DNA of 64,000 nucleotides from Marinomonas primoryensis (GCF_013372285.1 NZ_CP054301.1:2473001-2537000); one strand, 5' to 3'; counted from the first letter of the stretch, positions 1 through 7,962 are shown. A program made the numbers and translations. The notes: generated by a model from the sequence alone, not told the origin.

Positions 1-576
1 ACCCCTAAGAGTGGAAAGCATAATTTCTTGTGACAAGCTTTCTTGCTGAGTAAAACGACTCATAAAGCTATCCGCCGCGTCTGTCGCAGCAAACAGCTCT
101 CGAACATTATTTATGTTGCCAAAATGCGTTTTGAAACACTTACTGGAATCACAATACACACCATTTTCGTCAAAAATGGCAAAAGACAGGGTTTCAAATT
201 GAGCCAAAAGACCAACGTCTTGATCATCTCTAGAAAGACGAGGTGTCATAACCGGATGAGCTTCAACCGATAAGCCTTTACGCTTCTGACCTAGAGAAAT
301 AACGGATCCAGTACAACTGTAATGAATGCCTTCTTTGGAAATAAAGGGCCAGTCAAACGTTAATGACTTGCCTTCCTCTACTCCGTCTAGATAAAGAGAA
401 ATACGCTCTTTTAGCGCTTCCCCTATCATTCGCTGACCTGATTTAATTTCACCTAAAGAGTCTGCCAATAAAGCCTCTGCAGCGCCATTGCACCACGGAA
501 CACTTGATTGCTCTACATCTATTACCCAAGCAGCTAATGGCATTTTACATTGGAGTAATTTTGATAAATCGGTCAT
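1..576 (-). CDS. PAS-domain signalling protein, N-terminal part (runs off the window)
   Basis: The first 192 codons of a minus-strand gene are visible; the 3' end lies outside the window. The start ATG is at 576, but no good Shine-Dalgarno sequence precedes it. The N-terminus reads like a sensory PAS domain: a conserved Trp-Val-Ile-Asp motif near residue 17, then a Trp-Cys-Asn segment near residue 28, and a second PAS-like stretch (AIFDENGVYCD) near residue 140. No transmembrane segment is seen. Families with such N-termini usually carry a GGDEF/EAL or histidine-kinase output, but that part is not visible, so the output is unknown. It lies 61 bases downstream of the DUF1853 gene on the same strand and may be the last gene of the yqcC-DUF1853 operon. 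Confidence 0.6.
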   Translation of the reverse strand, partial: MTDLSKLLQCKMPLAAWVIDVEQSSVPWCNGAAEALLADSLGEIKSGQRMIGEALKERISLYLDGVEEGKSLTFDWPFISKEGIHYSCTGSVISLGQKRKGLSVEAHPVMTPRLSRDDQDVGLLAQFETLSFAIFDENGVYCDSSKCFKTHFGNINNVRELFAATDAADSFMSRFTQQESLSQEIMLSTLRG

Positions 577-637
577 TTATATTTAATACTACTAAAATAT
601 ATTCGATGCATTTTGATATTAGATTCTGTCTAACCTC

Positions 638-1501
638 TCACCATAAGTCAGGGACAATAAACACACTACGTTTTTCCGTACTGGTTTCATTAAGCGACTG
701 GCATAAAAAAACATGTTTAGGGCGATCATCACGTAGGAAATAGCTTACAAGATTGTAGGTTGATTGCAGAGAAAAGAAAGAAAAATCATCATTAATATTT
801 GGAGCCGCCATCCAATGAGGCTTTTCTAAGGTTAAAAAATAAGAAAAATATGGCATCAGTAAAAAAAGGTCAGACACTCGTATCCAGCCACCACGCTCAT
901 TTTGCGAGAGCCACTGATCAATATTTTCACGACTGGTCAAAGCAGAATATAAACGTCCAAATATCAACAAATTTGTATGCGGTATTCGATTCTTTGCAAC
1001 ATGACTAATCGCCTCACGCCCTTTTTGTGTCTGTAAAATCAATAACTGATGCTCTCTTGCTCTCGATACCTTTTTCAGCAAACTGTCATTCTTGTTAGGT
1101 CCAATCCAATGATGAGGATAGAGATCGAGCCGTTCTAAATAAAACTTAATCGCAATTTCAAATTGATGGAGTTCTCCATTTGGCGTTTCAACTAACATGT
1201 CTACTTCGCCAAGCGTTTGCCCATCTTTCTCTATTTGAAAATGCTCCAAACAAATCACTAAATCGGATAAATTCGCTATAGCGAAGGAAAACAAACTTTC
1301 AAAATAACTGCCAAGAAAATGAGACTTGCAGGCTGAGATAGCAGCAACAAGCGCACGGGGGTCGCGATCTAATTCAAGCAGCCTTACATTAACGTCTGCC
1401 ACCCAATGCGGCCCAAGGTTAAAATCTTGCTCAATATAATGCCCCTCCACCAACCAGCAAAGGTCTTTTACATACGGATTTTTAACCTGATCCGAGATCA
1501 C
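638..1501 (-). CDS. DUF1853 family protein
   Basis: This 287-residue protein matches the DUF1853 family as I know it: an N-terminal region with DLCWLVEG, and a central nuclease-like core with GEVDMLVET followed by FEIAIKFYL. The order Glu/Asp...Glu-x-Lys resembles a PD-(D/E)XK nuclease fold, but activity is inference. The start is GTG at 1501; it overlaps the TGA stop of the upstream yqcC gene by four bases (GTGA), which indicates translational coupling. The family has no established biochemical role. The pairing with YqcC is common in gammaproteobacteria. Confidence 0.75.
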   Translation of the reverse strand: MISDQVKNPYVKDLCWLVEGHYIEQDFNLGPHWVADVNVRLLELDRDPRALVAAISACKSHFLGSYFESLFSFAIANLSDLVICLEHFQIEKDGQTLGEVDMLVETPNGELHQFEIAIKFYLERLDLYPHHWIGPNKNDSLLKKVSRAREHQLLILQTQKGREAISHVAKNRIPHTNLLIFGRLYSALTSRENIDQWLSQNERGGWIRVSDLFLLMPYFSYFLTLEKPHWMAAPNINDDFSFFSLQSTYNLVSYFLRDDRPKHVFLCQSLNETSTEKRSVFIVPDLW

Positions 1502-1839
1502 AAACTACCACTTAAATGCCGATCAATTCGATTCAAACAGTTCACGATATGAATCACTTTTCCTTCGTCTCGATCCTTAAAAGCATCTTCAGCCATCGGT
1601 GATATATAACAACTCGCAGGTAAATCAGCGCCCATTTCCAGCATTGTTTTAAAACGTTCAATCATCACAAACTTCAACCATTGCTCAAAAGCCATCGTAT
1701 CAATACAAAAAGGCTCACTACTTTGCATATCAGCTTGAGTGGGCGCTTCACATTCCCAAACGCCACAGTCTTGCATCGCCACTTGCAAATCTATCAACAA
1801 GTCGGCCAAAACATGATGAGCAGAAAAGGCTTCTTTCAA
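1498..1839 (-). CDS. yqcC: YqcC family protein (DUF446)
   Basis: A 113-residue small cytoplasmic protein of the YqcC/DUF446 family. The diagnostic stretch is the motif around residues 43-55, where a PF-x-IDTM-x-x-x-QWL pattern resembles PFFMDTMEPLEWLQW of the E. coli protein. The most plausible start is TTG at 1839, with an AGG just upstream; no ATG lies in the conserved N-terminal part. Function is unknown in the family. It heads an operon with the DUF1853 gene (four-base overlap) and is divergent from the DUF3549 gene, with about 95 bases between that must hold both promoters. Confidence 0.75.
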   Translation of the reverse strand: MKEAFSAHHVLADLLIDLQVAMQDCGVWECEAPTQADMQSSEPFCIDTMAFEQWLKFVMIERFKTMLEMGADLPASCYISPMAEDAFKDRDEGKVIHIVNCLNRIDRHLSGSL

Positions 1840-1934
1840 CCTGATTTCCCCTTTAAAAAGCGGTAAGATAACGTATCTTTAACTCACATATAAAATCAAA
1901 CCGATAACGGCACACTAAAGCGCTTATCGGCAAC

Positions 1935-3023
1935 ATGAGCCAATACTTTATCATGAGCAACATTGAATCTCTTTCAGACTTATTCGACATGGTCGGTTGC
2001 GATGTAACCTACTACGACCTAGGCCGCAGCATTAGCAAAATAACGCCCCAACAAGCCGTGCAATTTGATCGTAAACAGCAAGCCTACCCTTTTCCATTTC
2101 GCCAACATGCTTGGTTAGCTTGCTTGTTAAAAAGCAAAAATGCGACAAAAGAAGACACCGTAGAACAAGGCGTGATTTGGTTTCTCAAATTGCCTCTAGA
2201 CGAAGCTGGCTGCCTAAACCTAGGAACACGCGATCACTTCATTAAAAGCATCGTCGATAAAATACTGCACAAAGGCGAAGAAGCGGGATTATCTGAAGCA
2301 TTTGAAGACAGCCCTTATGCGTTTAAACCTGACCAAGAGCGCATGGCAAGCCTTCATGCAAAACTCGGTAAAGACTTACACAAAGCCCCTTCAAACTACT
2401 TTGATAACGTTGTGAAACACCTATCGTCAGACTTAACAAAACAAGACGACAGCTGGCAGACACTAGGACTTCAAGGCATTGCGGAACTCGCCGCCAGAGT
2501 AAACGAAGACAAATACCAAGCACTCATACAAAAAGCGATCCAACAAGCCGCCAAACCGGTTGTCAGCGCCTTATGTCATGCCCTAGAACACGAAACACTG
2601 TCCAACCCGTTACAAGATACGCTGATACAACAACTGCAAATAGAACAAGACGCATTGATGCAGGCAAGTTACTTGCGCGCCTTATCAAGAGCCGATTTAA
2701 ACGACACGCTATTACTGCCGCTATTTGGTTTACTTGGTAGCCTAGCAGAATGTCACGATGACGATCTTCACCCTATCGCCGCGTTGGCCGCAAAATGCCC
2801 TCACTGGTTAGCTCAGAACCCTCAACTGCTTCGTATCATCATGGAAAAACTAGCCCACCGCGAAGACGGCTACATCGCCTTTAAACAAATTGCAGCAGAA
2901 CTCAGCCAGCACCCAGAAGCAAAACAACCACTATGGGCATTACTGCGCAGCGGACACGTCAGCCCGAAACTGGCACAAGCAGTGAGTTATTTATTCACAG
3001 AGACACCGCCATCCGTGCAGTGA
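1935..3023 (+). CDS. DUF3549 family protein
   Basis: A 362-residue protein of the DUF3549 family, recognised from the N-terminal pattern (SLSDLFDMVG, then YYDLGRSISKI, then QAYPFPFRQHAWLA). The C-terminal half is alpha-helical and looks HEAT-like, with repeated Leu/Ala helices. Two starts are possible: ATG at 1935 and ATG at 1953; neither has a convincing Shine-Dalgarno site, and the second fits the family N-terminus slightly better. It is divergent from yqcC, an arrangement seen in other gammaproteobacteria. Function is unknown. A long imperfect palindrome (3053-3093) follows the stop. Confidence 0.75.
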   Translation: MSQYFIMSNIESLSDLFDMVGCDVTYYDLGRSISKITPQQAVQFDRKQQAYPFPFRQHAWLACLLKSKNATKEDTVEQGVIWFLKLPLDEAGCLNLGTRDHFIKSIVDKILHKGEEAGLSEAFEDSPYAFKPDQERMASLHAKLGKDLHKAPSNYFDNVVKHLSSDLTKQDDSWQTLGLQGIAELAARVNEDKYQALIQKAIQQAAKPVVSALCHALEHETLSNPLQDTLIQQLQIEQDALMQASYLRALSRADLNDTLLLPLFGLLGSLAECHDDDLHPIAALAAKCPHWLAQNPQLLRIIMEKLAHREDGYIAFKQIAAELSQHPEAKQPLWALLRSGHVSPKLAQAVSYLFTETPPSVQ

Positions 3024-3052
3024 GTGGGAAAGGAATTGAAATGAGATAGATT

Positions 3053-3093
3053 GGAGTCTTGGGCGCCTTAAATAAGAAGGCGCTACAGACTCC
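3053..3093. other. 41-base near-perfect hairpin after the DUF3549 gene
   Basis: The sequence folds as GGAGTCT, a three-base internal loop, GCGCCTT, a seven-base loop, AAGGCGC, a three-base internal loop, AGACTCC. That makes 14 perfect pairs. No T-run follows on either strand, so it is not a standard intrinsic terminator. It could be a REP-like element or a Rho-type 3' end. It lies just outside the integron's last cassette. Confidence 0.55.
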
Positions 3094-3165
3094 GATTTTC
3101 ATGGAAAATAGAAACTTATGCCACAGCAAAATCTACTGCGTAAACATTATCTAAGTTAATTTTTT

Positions 3166-3201
3166 GTCTAGTAAAGTCTGGGAAGTCCAGATTAGTTAGT
3201 T
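3166..3201 (-). other. Decayed terminal attC-like site
   Basis: On the minus strand the toxin stop codon sits inside AACTAAC (3195-3201), which looks like an attC R'' box and differs by one base from the complement of this cassette's first bases (GTTAGTC). It is followed by a short imperfect palindrome whose arms meet around a five-base loop, ending in ACTAGAC where GTTAGNC would be expected. The site is only about 36 bases and lacks the GCGTTAG end, so it is probably degenerate and inactive. Confidence 0.35.
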
Positions 3202-3507
3202 TTCATTTTCGGTCGATAGTAAAAACTTTCGTAAATCTCTTTCTTGCCTTAATAAGTGAAGAATATAGATTGAATCGTTATCCACTTTGTAGAAAATACG
3301 GCAAGGATTCACTACAACTTCTCGATAATTTAGAGTCGAAATTTCTTCAGGGATTCTGCCTGAGTCAGGAAATTGTTCGAGTCTCTGCACCTTGCTAAAA
3401 ACCCTTTCTACTAGTTGCCTCGCCGCGTACGGGTTACTAACTGCAATATACTCAGCAATATCGTTCAGATTATTTAATGCAGGCTCAGTCCAGATTATTT
3501 GAGCCAT
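3196..3507 (-). CDS. ParE/RelE-family toxin
   Basis: A 103-residue toxin of the RelE/ParE superfamily. The N-terminus has IIWTEPALNNLNDIAEYIA, the middle has a RQLVERVF-x-x-x-x-x-LEQFPDSGR segment, and the C-terminal strand has CRIFYKVDNDSIYILHLLRQERD; these are standard ParE features (ParE toxins act on DNA gyrase, RelE toxins cut mRNA; the motif balance favours ParE). The start overlaps the antitoxin 3' end by 13 bases, as usual for type II pairs. It is the second gene of the last integron cassette, and its stop codon lies inside the R'' box of the decayed attC. Toxin-antitoxin cassettes are thought to stabilise integron arrays. Confidence 0.85.
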   Translation of the reverse strand: MAQIIWTEPALNNLNDIAEYIAVSNPYAARQLVERVFSKVQRLEQFPDSGRIPEEISTLNYREVVVNPCRIFYKVDNDSIYILHLLRQERDLRKFLLSTENEN

Positions 3508-3752
3508 TTACTCATTTTCTCTTTGGCTTGCGTCATATCCATTGTTCGACCTTCACGGATGGACTGCTCGCCTTTTGCGATACCTTCCAAGATTTTCATC
3601 CGCTCCAGCATCAATTCGTAATCAGCTACATCAAGCAAATAGGCTGATGGCTGACCATGCTCGGTTATGAGAATAGGCTCTTTTGACTCACGCAAATCAG
3701 CAAGCAGCTTCGTTGCCTGCCTCTTTAGTGTAGTAACAACTTCGGTTCTCAT
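3495..3752 (-). CDS. Phd/YefM-family antitoxin
   Basis: An 85-residue antitoxin. The N-terminal DNA-binding half has VTTLKRQATKLLADLRESKEP then ITEHGQPSAYLLDVADYE, the standard Phd/YefM pattern. The C-terminal part (EGRTMDMTQAKEKMSKWLK) is the likely toxin-binding tail. ATG at 3752 is preceded by TGAGGTG, a good ribosome site. A direct repeat of GTATCAC upstream is a candidate operator for autoregulation. The gene begins about 55 bases inside the cassette, so the cassette carries its own promoter, as toxin-antitoxin cassettes usually do. Confidence 0.85.
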   Translation of the reverse strand: MRTEVVTTLKRQATKLLADLRESKEPILITEHGQPSAYLLDVADYELMLERMKILEGIAKGEQSIREGRTMDMTQAKEKMSKWLK

Positions 3753-3773
3753 AGTGACACCTCAGATTAAAAT

Positions 3774-3791
3774 GTATCACTATAGTATCAC
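3774..3791 (-). promoter_or_regulatory. Candidate toxin-antitoxin operator: GTATCAC direct repeats
   Basis: Two copies of GTATCAC are separated by TATA on the plus strand, 21 bases upstream of the antitoxin start, overlapping AT-rich promoter-like sequence. Binding by the antitoxin is inferred from how Phd/YefM systems work. Confidence 0.4.
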
Positions 3792-3805
3792 TCCAATTTG
3801 AAAAG

Positions 3806-3862
3806 GACTAACGCTTGTACCAGGCGCGCGCTTTCCGCGTCGCTTGCCTGCATTTGTTAGCC
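3806..3862 (-). other. attC site of the DUF4365 cassette (57 bp)
   Basis: On the minus strand it starts with GGCTAAC (R'') and ends with GCGTTAGTC (R'). Between them lie palindromic arms (CAGGC...GCCTG with GC-rich inner arms), giving the folded hairpin expected of integron recombination sites. The TAA stop of the DUF4365 gene lies inside the R'' box. Confidence 0.8.
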
Positions 3863-4579
3863 GCCATTTGCTAGATCACAGATAGATCTACTGATATCAA
3901 TCTTTGTAACTCTAACCATATCGCGCATCCAATTTAGCTCTCTCAATGCAAAAGCACTAATCTTCCAAGGAAAACTTCTTAAAATTTCATCTATTTCAGA
4001 AACAATAGTAGTTATATTATTACAAACATCTTCTACTTGATTAATCGTTTCATGATCATAAAAATTTGAAGTATTCTGAGGCAATTGCAATGTAAGTTCT
4101 TTGGCTTTCACAAATAGCCCCTCTATTGAATTAGCTTTTTCAGGTGAAACAAGCTTTCTGAATGCCTCTTTTGAGGAGTCATCGAAAATATTATGCTCTA
4201 GACAGAATGAAACTTTTTTAGATTCACCTTGTGTATCATAAGCCTCCGTTGCAGTGACTTGCTTCCAATAAATTTTTTCAGTAGAAAGATCAATACAACA
4301 TACGATTACAGGAAGGCAAAATTTCTTCCAGTACTCAATATGTCTGTCATCTACATATACTGAAACTGAACTTGTTGATTTGATGGAATCAACAGCTTTT
4401 ATTTGTATTTTGATAATGTCGCCGTTGGAAATACTATCATCATCTAGTACTTCAATTTCTGCATCTACACCTAAGTCTTGTCCGTATAATCGACATGGCC
4501 AACCGAGTATTTTTGTAAATTTGTAAGCTAGGAAATACTCTCCAGCATCTCCATTTATATTCGTTTTACCGTACTTCAT
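3857..4579 (-). CDS. DUF4365 domain protein (nuclease-like), integron cassette gene
   Basis: A 240-residue protein. Residues 1-130 match the DUF4365 domain: a G-x-x-GEYFLAYKF helix, then GQDLGVDAEIEV, then IIKIQIKAV, then HIEYWKKFCLPVIVCCIDL. The Asp (in GVDAE) followed by Gln-x-Lys (QIKA) is the pattern of PD-(D/E)XK-type nuclease folds. The C-terminal 110 residues are helical with no recognised domain. DUF4365 proteins occur widely in defence islands, so an anti-phage role is plausible but inferred. The gene fills a 795-base integron cassette (4606 to 3812) alone. It is very AT-rich compared with the flanking chromosomal genes, a sign of foreign origin. ATG at 4579 lies about 22 bases after the cassette junction. 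Confidence 0.75.
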   Translation of the reverse strand: MKYGKTNINGDAGEYFLAYKFTKILGWPCRLYGQDLGVDAEIEVLDDDSISNGDIIKIQIKAVDSIKSTSSVSVYVDDRHIEYWKKFCLPVIVCCIDLSTEKIYWKQVTATEAYDTQGESKKVSFCLEHNIFDDSSKEAFRKLVSPEKANSIEGLFVKAKELTLQLPQNTSNFYDHETINQVEDVCNNITTIVSEIDEILRSFPWKISAFALRELNWMRDMVRVTKIDISRSICDLANGG

Positions 4580-4600
4580 TAGTGCTCCATACTATTTGGC

Positions 4601-4672
4601 TGCTAACGCCCGCATTTGCGGCTGGTTTGGAGCGCAGCGGAAACCCAGTCCGACAACATGCGCTTGTTAGGG
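4601..4672 (-). other. attC site of the SIR2-HerA cassette (72 bp)
   Basis: On the minus strand it runs from CCCTAAC (R'') to GCGTTAGCA (R'). Inner arms CTGGGTTT and AAACCAG pair, and GCGCATG pairs with the AATGCG region. R'' is the exact complement of GTTAGGG, the junction bases that start this same cassette at 7515-7521, as expected for one intact cassette. Confidence 0.85.
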
Positions 4673-4696
4673 CTTAATGGCTTAGTAAATTCGATA

Positions 4697-6424
4697 TTAT
4701 TGAATGTTCTGCTTACGCCAGTTATCAACAGCAATTGATAAACGCTTATCTTTGACTGGTTTCTGCCATTCATCCCAAAAATCAACCGTGCCACTATTTG
4801 GCCTATTTTTTGGTTCATCAATTCTGATCCGGCTTGGCAATAGACTAGCATCACCAACAACAAGCGCTTCACCAGTATCGAGTGTAGGTAAAATGTCGCT
4901 AAACCCGCCAAGACTGTCTGGAAGTAGACGCTTGATAACTCCCTGATCCTCGGCGTTGGTTAGTCTCATGGAAACAAAATTGCTGCACTGGCTAAGCATC
5001 GTCTTATTTACTTCGGAGGGACGTTGACTTATCACCACTAGGCTGACGCCATATTTTCGGCCTTCCTTCGCGATGCGCTCGAAAATATCAAGCGAGATGT
5101 CGTCGGCAGAATCGGCCATGTTTCGCTGGGGCATGTAGAGATGCGCTTCGTCACACAGAAGCGCTATCGGATGACGCAGTTCGGATGGTGTCCACTGTTG
5201 AACGGAAAACGTAACCCGAGCAACAAGAGAAACGATTAGTGGAAGAACGTCTGAGGGTACCTCAGAAAAATTGATGATCTTGATACCGGCTTTGCCGTTT
5301 TCCTCACCACTGCCAAGCACGGCGGTCGTGAATTTTTCAAGCCAGGAAAAATCCAGGACGTCTCCACCGCCATTAAACATAAAACCGAGGCGTCTATCAG
5401 AGATTTTATTCTCAAGCCGTGAAATCATACGAGACAGCTTCCCGTTGAAATCACCTTGTTTTTCACCGCGAGCGCCGGGAACCATCTCGACGTTGATACC
5501 ATTCAACCCGTCCATGAGGAAATCGAGATTAAACGGAACTGGGCTGTCAACAGTGAAGTGCTTTAGCACTTCTTTCTGATCATTATCTTCCAGGTATTTT
5601 TGCTTCGCCTGATTGATTTCACGCGCCATGATCATGGCTTGGTTAGGCGCATTCTGGTCACTCCGATCAACAAACATGGATACGAGTGCTTCATACGAAA
5701 GCAGCCAGTAAGGCAGGTAAAGCACACCATCATCAATGGTACGTTTTGCCTCAATATCTCCTGGCCCGGCCACCTTGAAGTGCTGAATGCCTTGACCTAC
5801 CAACGGTGAGTATTCGCCATGGAGGTCCAAAACAATGGCATTCGCTGTAGGGAGCCCTGCCATTTGCTCAATGATTGTAGCTGTAGTCCAGGATTTACCT
5901 GATCCGGTACTACCGCCGATGAAGGCATGGCGCTGGAAAAACTTGTTACCATTGAGGTAGGCAACCGCGTGCTCGTCCAGTGTGTATTTACCAAGAACCA
6001 GAGCATTTCCATCGGCTGAGACACTAGAGAGGGTACGCATAAAACCGGTAAGATTTTCGCCATCTAGCGAAAAGCAATTAGCGTCAATTTCTGGGACGCT
6101 TTCCAGAGTGCGGCGGAAGACGTTTTCTCTTTCTCCGTCGCGATCCAACATCGTGCCAATTAGGGCGATTTTACAAAAATTTAGTTCTGATGTCTGCTCG
6201 CTAATACCATCGTTGATAATGTCTTCAGTGCCGCGCTTGCGGGTCACCTGGGTAATGAGGCCGATGAGGTGCTGTCCGGGCCTGCTGCTTTGCAGAACAG
6301 CGAGATGGTTAACCTGCAACCTTTTTAGTTGGTCGATGTTCTCCACCTCTACGATCACATTTGTAGTATCGACGGATGCAACTTTCCCAAGCGCCTCTTC
6401 ATCCTTAAATTTAAAAATCGGCAT
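4697..6424 (-). CDS. HerA/DUF87-family ATPase, partner of SIR2 (anti-phage system)
   Basis: A 575-residue HerA-type hexameric translocase ATPase. Residues 1-90 form a HAS-barrel-like N-terminal domain. Walker A is GSTGSGKS at 171-178, Walker B is IALLCDEAH at 419-427, and a sensor/arginine region (ISQRPSE, then MRLTNAEDQ) follows at about 465-493. Start ATG at 6424 has an AGAAGG ribosome site and lies nine bases after the SIR2 stop, so the two genes form one transcript. HerA proteins paired with SIR2 proteins form large complexes that defend against phage, with NAD+ depletion and nuclease activity reported in the family. Here both sit in a single integron cassette that ends 24 bases later in an attC site. 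Confidence 0.85.
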   Translation of the reverse strand: MPIFKFKDEEALGKVASVDTTNVIVEVENIDQLKRLQVNHLAVLQSSRPGQHLIGLITQVTRKRGTEDIINDGISEQTSELNFCKIALIGTMLDRDGERENVFRRTLESVPEIDANCFSLDGENLTGFMRTLSSVSADGNALVLGKYTLDEHAVAYLNGNKFFQRHAFIGGSTGSGKSWTTATIIEQMAGLPTANAIVLDLHGEYSPLVGQGIQHFKVAGPGDIEAKRTIDDGVLYLPYWLLSYEALVSMFVDRSDQNAPNQAMIMAREINQAKQKYLEDNDQKEVLKHFTVDSPVPFNLDFLMDGLNGINVEMVPGARGEKQGDFNGKLSRMISRLENKISDRRLGFMFNGGGDVLDFSWLEKFTTAVLGSGEENGKAGIKIINFSEVPSDVLPLIVSLVARVTFSVQQWTPSELRHPIALLCDEAHLYMPQRNMADSADDISLDIFERIAKEGRKYGVSLVVISQRPSEVNKTMLSQCSNFVSMRLTNAEDQGVIKRLLPDSLGGFSDILPTLDTGEALVVGDASLLPSRIRIDEPKNRPNSGTVDFWDEWQKPVKDKRLSIAVDNWRKQNIQ

Positions 6425-6433
6425 ACCTTCTTC

Positions 6434-7447
6434 CTATATGATTAACGACAAGTAGCCTTCAAGACTCCAGATATTCATTTCTACTGTAATTGGAGCCTTG
6501 TCCAGAGAAGAATAAACGATGGATTGATCGTCTGTTTCCCCTCGTTCTATTGCCAAGTAGTTCTGCGCGTTACCTTCCAGAATAAGCCTTTTCGCTGAAT
6601 CAGAAAGCGCATAAGTGATAATGGTTACAGGAGTCTTCTGCCTAAGGCACTTCACCATCAGTTTCGGCTGAATATGCTCATCATTAAAGCCGTAGCCAAT
6701 ACAAAGGTAAGAACCAGCTTCACTGATAGCTAGATCAGCATTATTAATAATGGAGCGAAATGGCTCCAGATGCGTTTTTTGATATTTCTGGGTGCCAGGG
6801 GTCACGATCTGCGGTTGGTAGTTGTCCGGTATCTCTTGGATATTTGAGAGGGCAACAGTATCTTCCAGAGGGGACTGGAACCAATCCAAAGATCCATGGA
6901 CCTTCCAGATATTAACCCTGCGCGCAGAGGTGATTTCTGTAGGGGCTGCAAGTTGGCGAAAGAAGCCGTGCGTAAACCCGGTGTAATGATGAATGCGCCT
7001 CTGATCGCAGGCATACTCTGCCAAGCGATCATAATTTGTAGTGATAATATTTATTTTCTTGAGGCTACTTCTGAACATATGCTCAAGAAGGCGACTCAAT
7101 GAAAACATCGCATTATTCTGAAGGCTCTTCTGAAAAATTTTTATATCTTCAGAATTAATTAACGTCCAAGTGGCTTTAACGATTCTCGACGTCAGCTCTT
7201 CAGAAGCTGCTACTTGGTGTAGAGCGGATTCTAGGTCTACTCCGTCGCACAAAAGCTGGCAGAACTTTTCCCAGACCTCCAGCTCAGTAACTGACAGATC
7301 GGAAACGTCGGTGTGCGCAACGAGATGCTGTGCAAGCCTCCCCATCCCTGACATTCCGTGCGCAGCCGAAGCACCGCTGCCCATAATGATGACAGGTACC
7401 TTTCCATAGAATTCCTGCGCTTGTTTTTGGTAGTTCAAATCAGGCAT
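6434..7447 (-). CDS. SIR2-like NAD+-consuming effector of a SIR2-HerA defence pair
   Basis: A 337-residue protein counted from ATG 7447 (GCGAGA upstream); a longer reading begins at 7507, but its first 20 residues do not look conserved. SIR2 motifs are present: IIMGSGASAAHG near residues 20-31, NIITTNYDRLAEY near 133-145, and a KVHGSLDW motif near 182-189 holding the likely catalytic His. YLCIGYGFNDEHIQP lies toward the C-terminus, typical of SIR2-like defence proteins. The known role of such proteins is to destroy NAD+ on infection. It is the first gene of a two-gene cassette and is followed at nine bases by the HerA ATPase. No other defence gene is fused to it. Confidence 0.85.
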   Translation of the reverse strand: MPDLNYQKQAQEFYGKVPVIIMGSGASAAHGMSGMGRLAQHLVAHTDVSDLSVTELEVWEKFCQLLCDGVDLESALHQVAASEELTSRIVKATWTLINSEDIKIFQKSLQNNAMFSLSRLLEHMFRSSLKKINIITTNYDRLAEYACDQRRIHHYTGFTHGFFRQLAAPTEITSARRVNIWKVHGSLDWFQSPLEDTVALSNIQEIPDNYQPQIVTPGTQKYQKTHLEPFRSIINNADLAISEAGSYLCIGYGFNDEHIQPKLMVKCLRQKTPVTIITYALSDSAKRLILEGNAQNYLAIERGETDDQSIVYSSLDKAPITVEMNIWSLEGYLSLII

Positions 7448-7514
7448 ATCATTCTCGCTATTTTTGCCTCTGCATCCTTGAGTTAACTGTGCAGCTGTCG
7501 GCAGCACTTACTCG

Positions 7515-7629
7515 CCCTAACGCCGAGCTCACCGGCCCATTTTGTGGAGAGCGTTTGTGTAAAATGGAGCAAAGCGACATACACAAACGAGCGTAGCAAA
7601 ATGGGTCCGTGTGTAGCGTTTTGTTAGGT
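7515..7629 (-). other. attC site of the first cassette (115 bp)
   Basis: On the minus strand it runs from ACCTAAC (R'') to GCGTTAGGG (R'). Long complementary arms are visible: CCCATTTTG pairs with CAAAATGGG, and GCGTTTGTGT pairs with the ACACAAACG region. R'' complements GTTAGGT, the bases found at the start of this same cassette (7963-7969). The stop codon of the upstream gene lies inside R''. Confidence 0.85.
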
Positions 7630-7956
7630 TTTTGCTTGAAGCTTACACCTAATTCTCTGTTGCGCTTTTTCGTTTGAAGAATCCCATTCGTTAAAAAATG
7701 AAAACAAATACAGTCTTTCATTAAAAGTTAAACCACCAATTCCATCAATTGCTTCGCGTTTAAACATATTGAAGCTAACATAGAAACTATTTGATTCATC
7801 TGTGCTTTTAAACCAAACACTTCCGAGCCATCTTTCTATAAGAATGGCTAAGTTCATCACGTCTTTTTCGTTCGCCTTCCACTCCAACACAAAATGAGGA
7901 AGGCTTTCCTTTAACTCCACTTCCGTTATTGAATTGATAAGATCGTCGAGATTCAT
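7624..7956 (-). CDS. Unknown 110-residue protein, first integron cassette
   Basis: I do not recognise this protein. It is acidic and aromatic-rich, with no signal peptide or membrane segment. Visible patterns are an N-terminal helix (LDDLINSITEVELKESLPHF), a Trp-rich centre (IERWLGSVWF) and a C-terminal NERLYLFSFFNEWD stretch. ATG at 7956 is chosen because it lies seven bases after the cassette junction GTTAGGT, with AGG as ribosome site; an upstream ATG at 7986 would start outside the cassette. The stop TAA is inside the attC R'' box, the normal arrangement for a cassette gene. It is the cassette nearest the attI-like site, so it should be the most recently captured and best expressed. Confidence 0.6.
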   Translation of the reverse strand: MNLDDLINSITEVELKESLPHFVLEWKANEKDVMNLAILIERWLGSVWFKSTDESNSFYVSFNMFKREAIDGIGGLTFNERLYLFSFFNEWDSSNEKAQQRIRCKLQAKT

Positions 7957-7962
7957 CTTAAA

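Noticed and set aside
7458..7721. 87-residue minus-strand open frame across the first attC
   Set aside because: It is the translation of attC DNA plus an off-frame part of the cassette gene.
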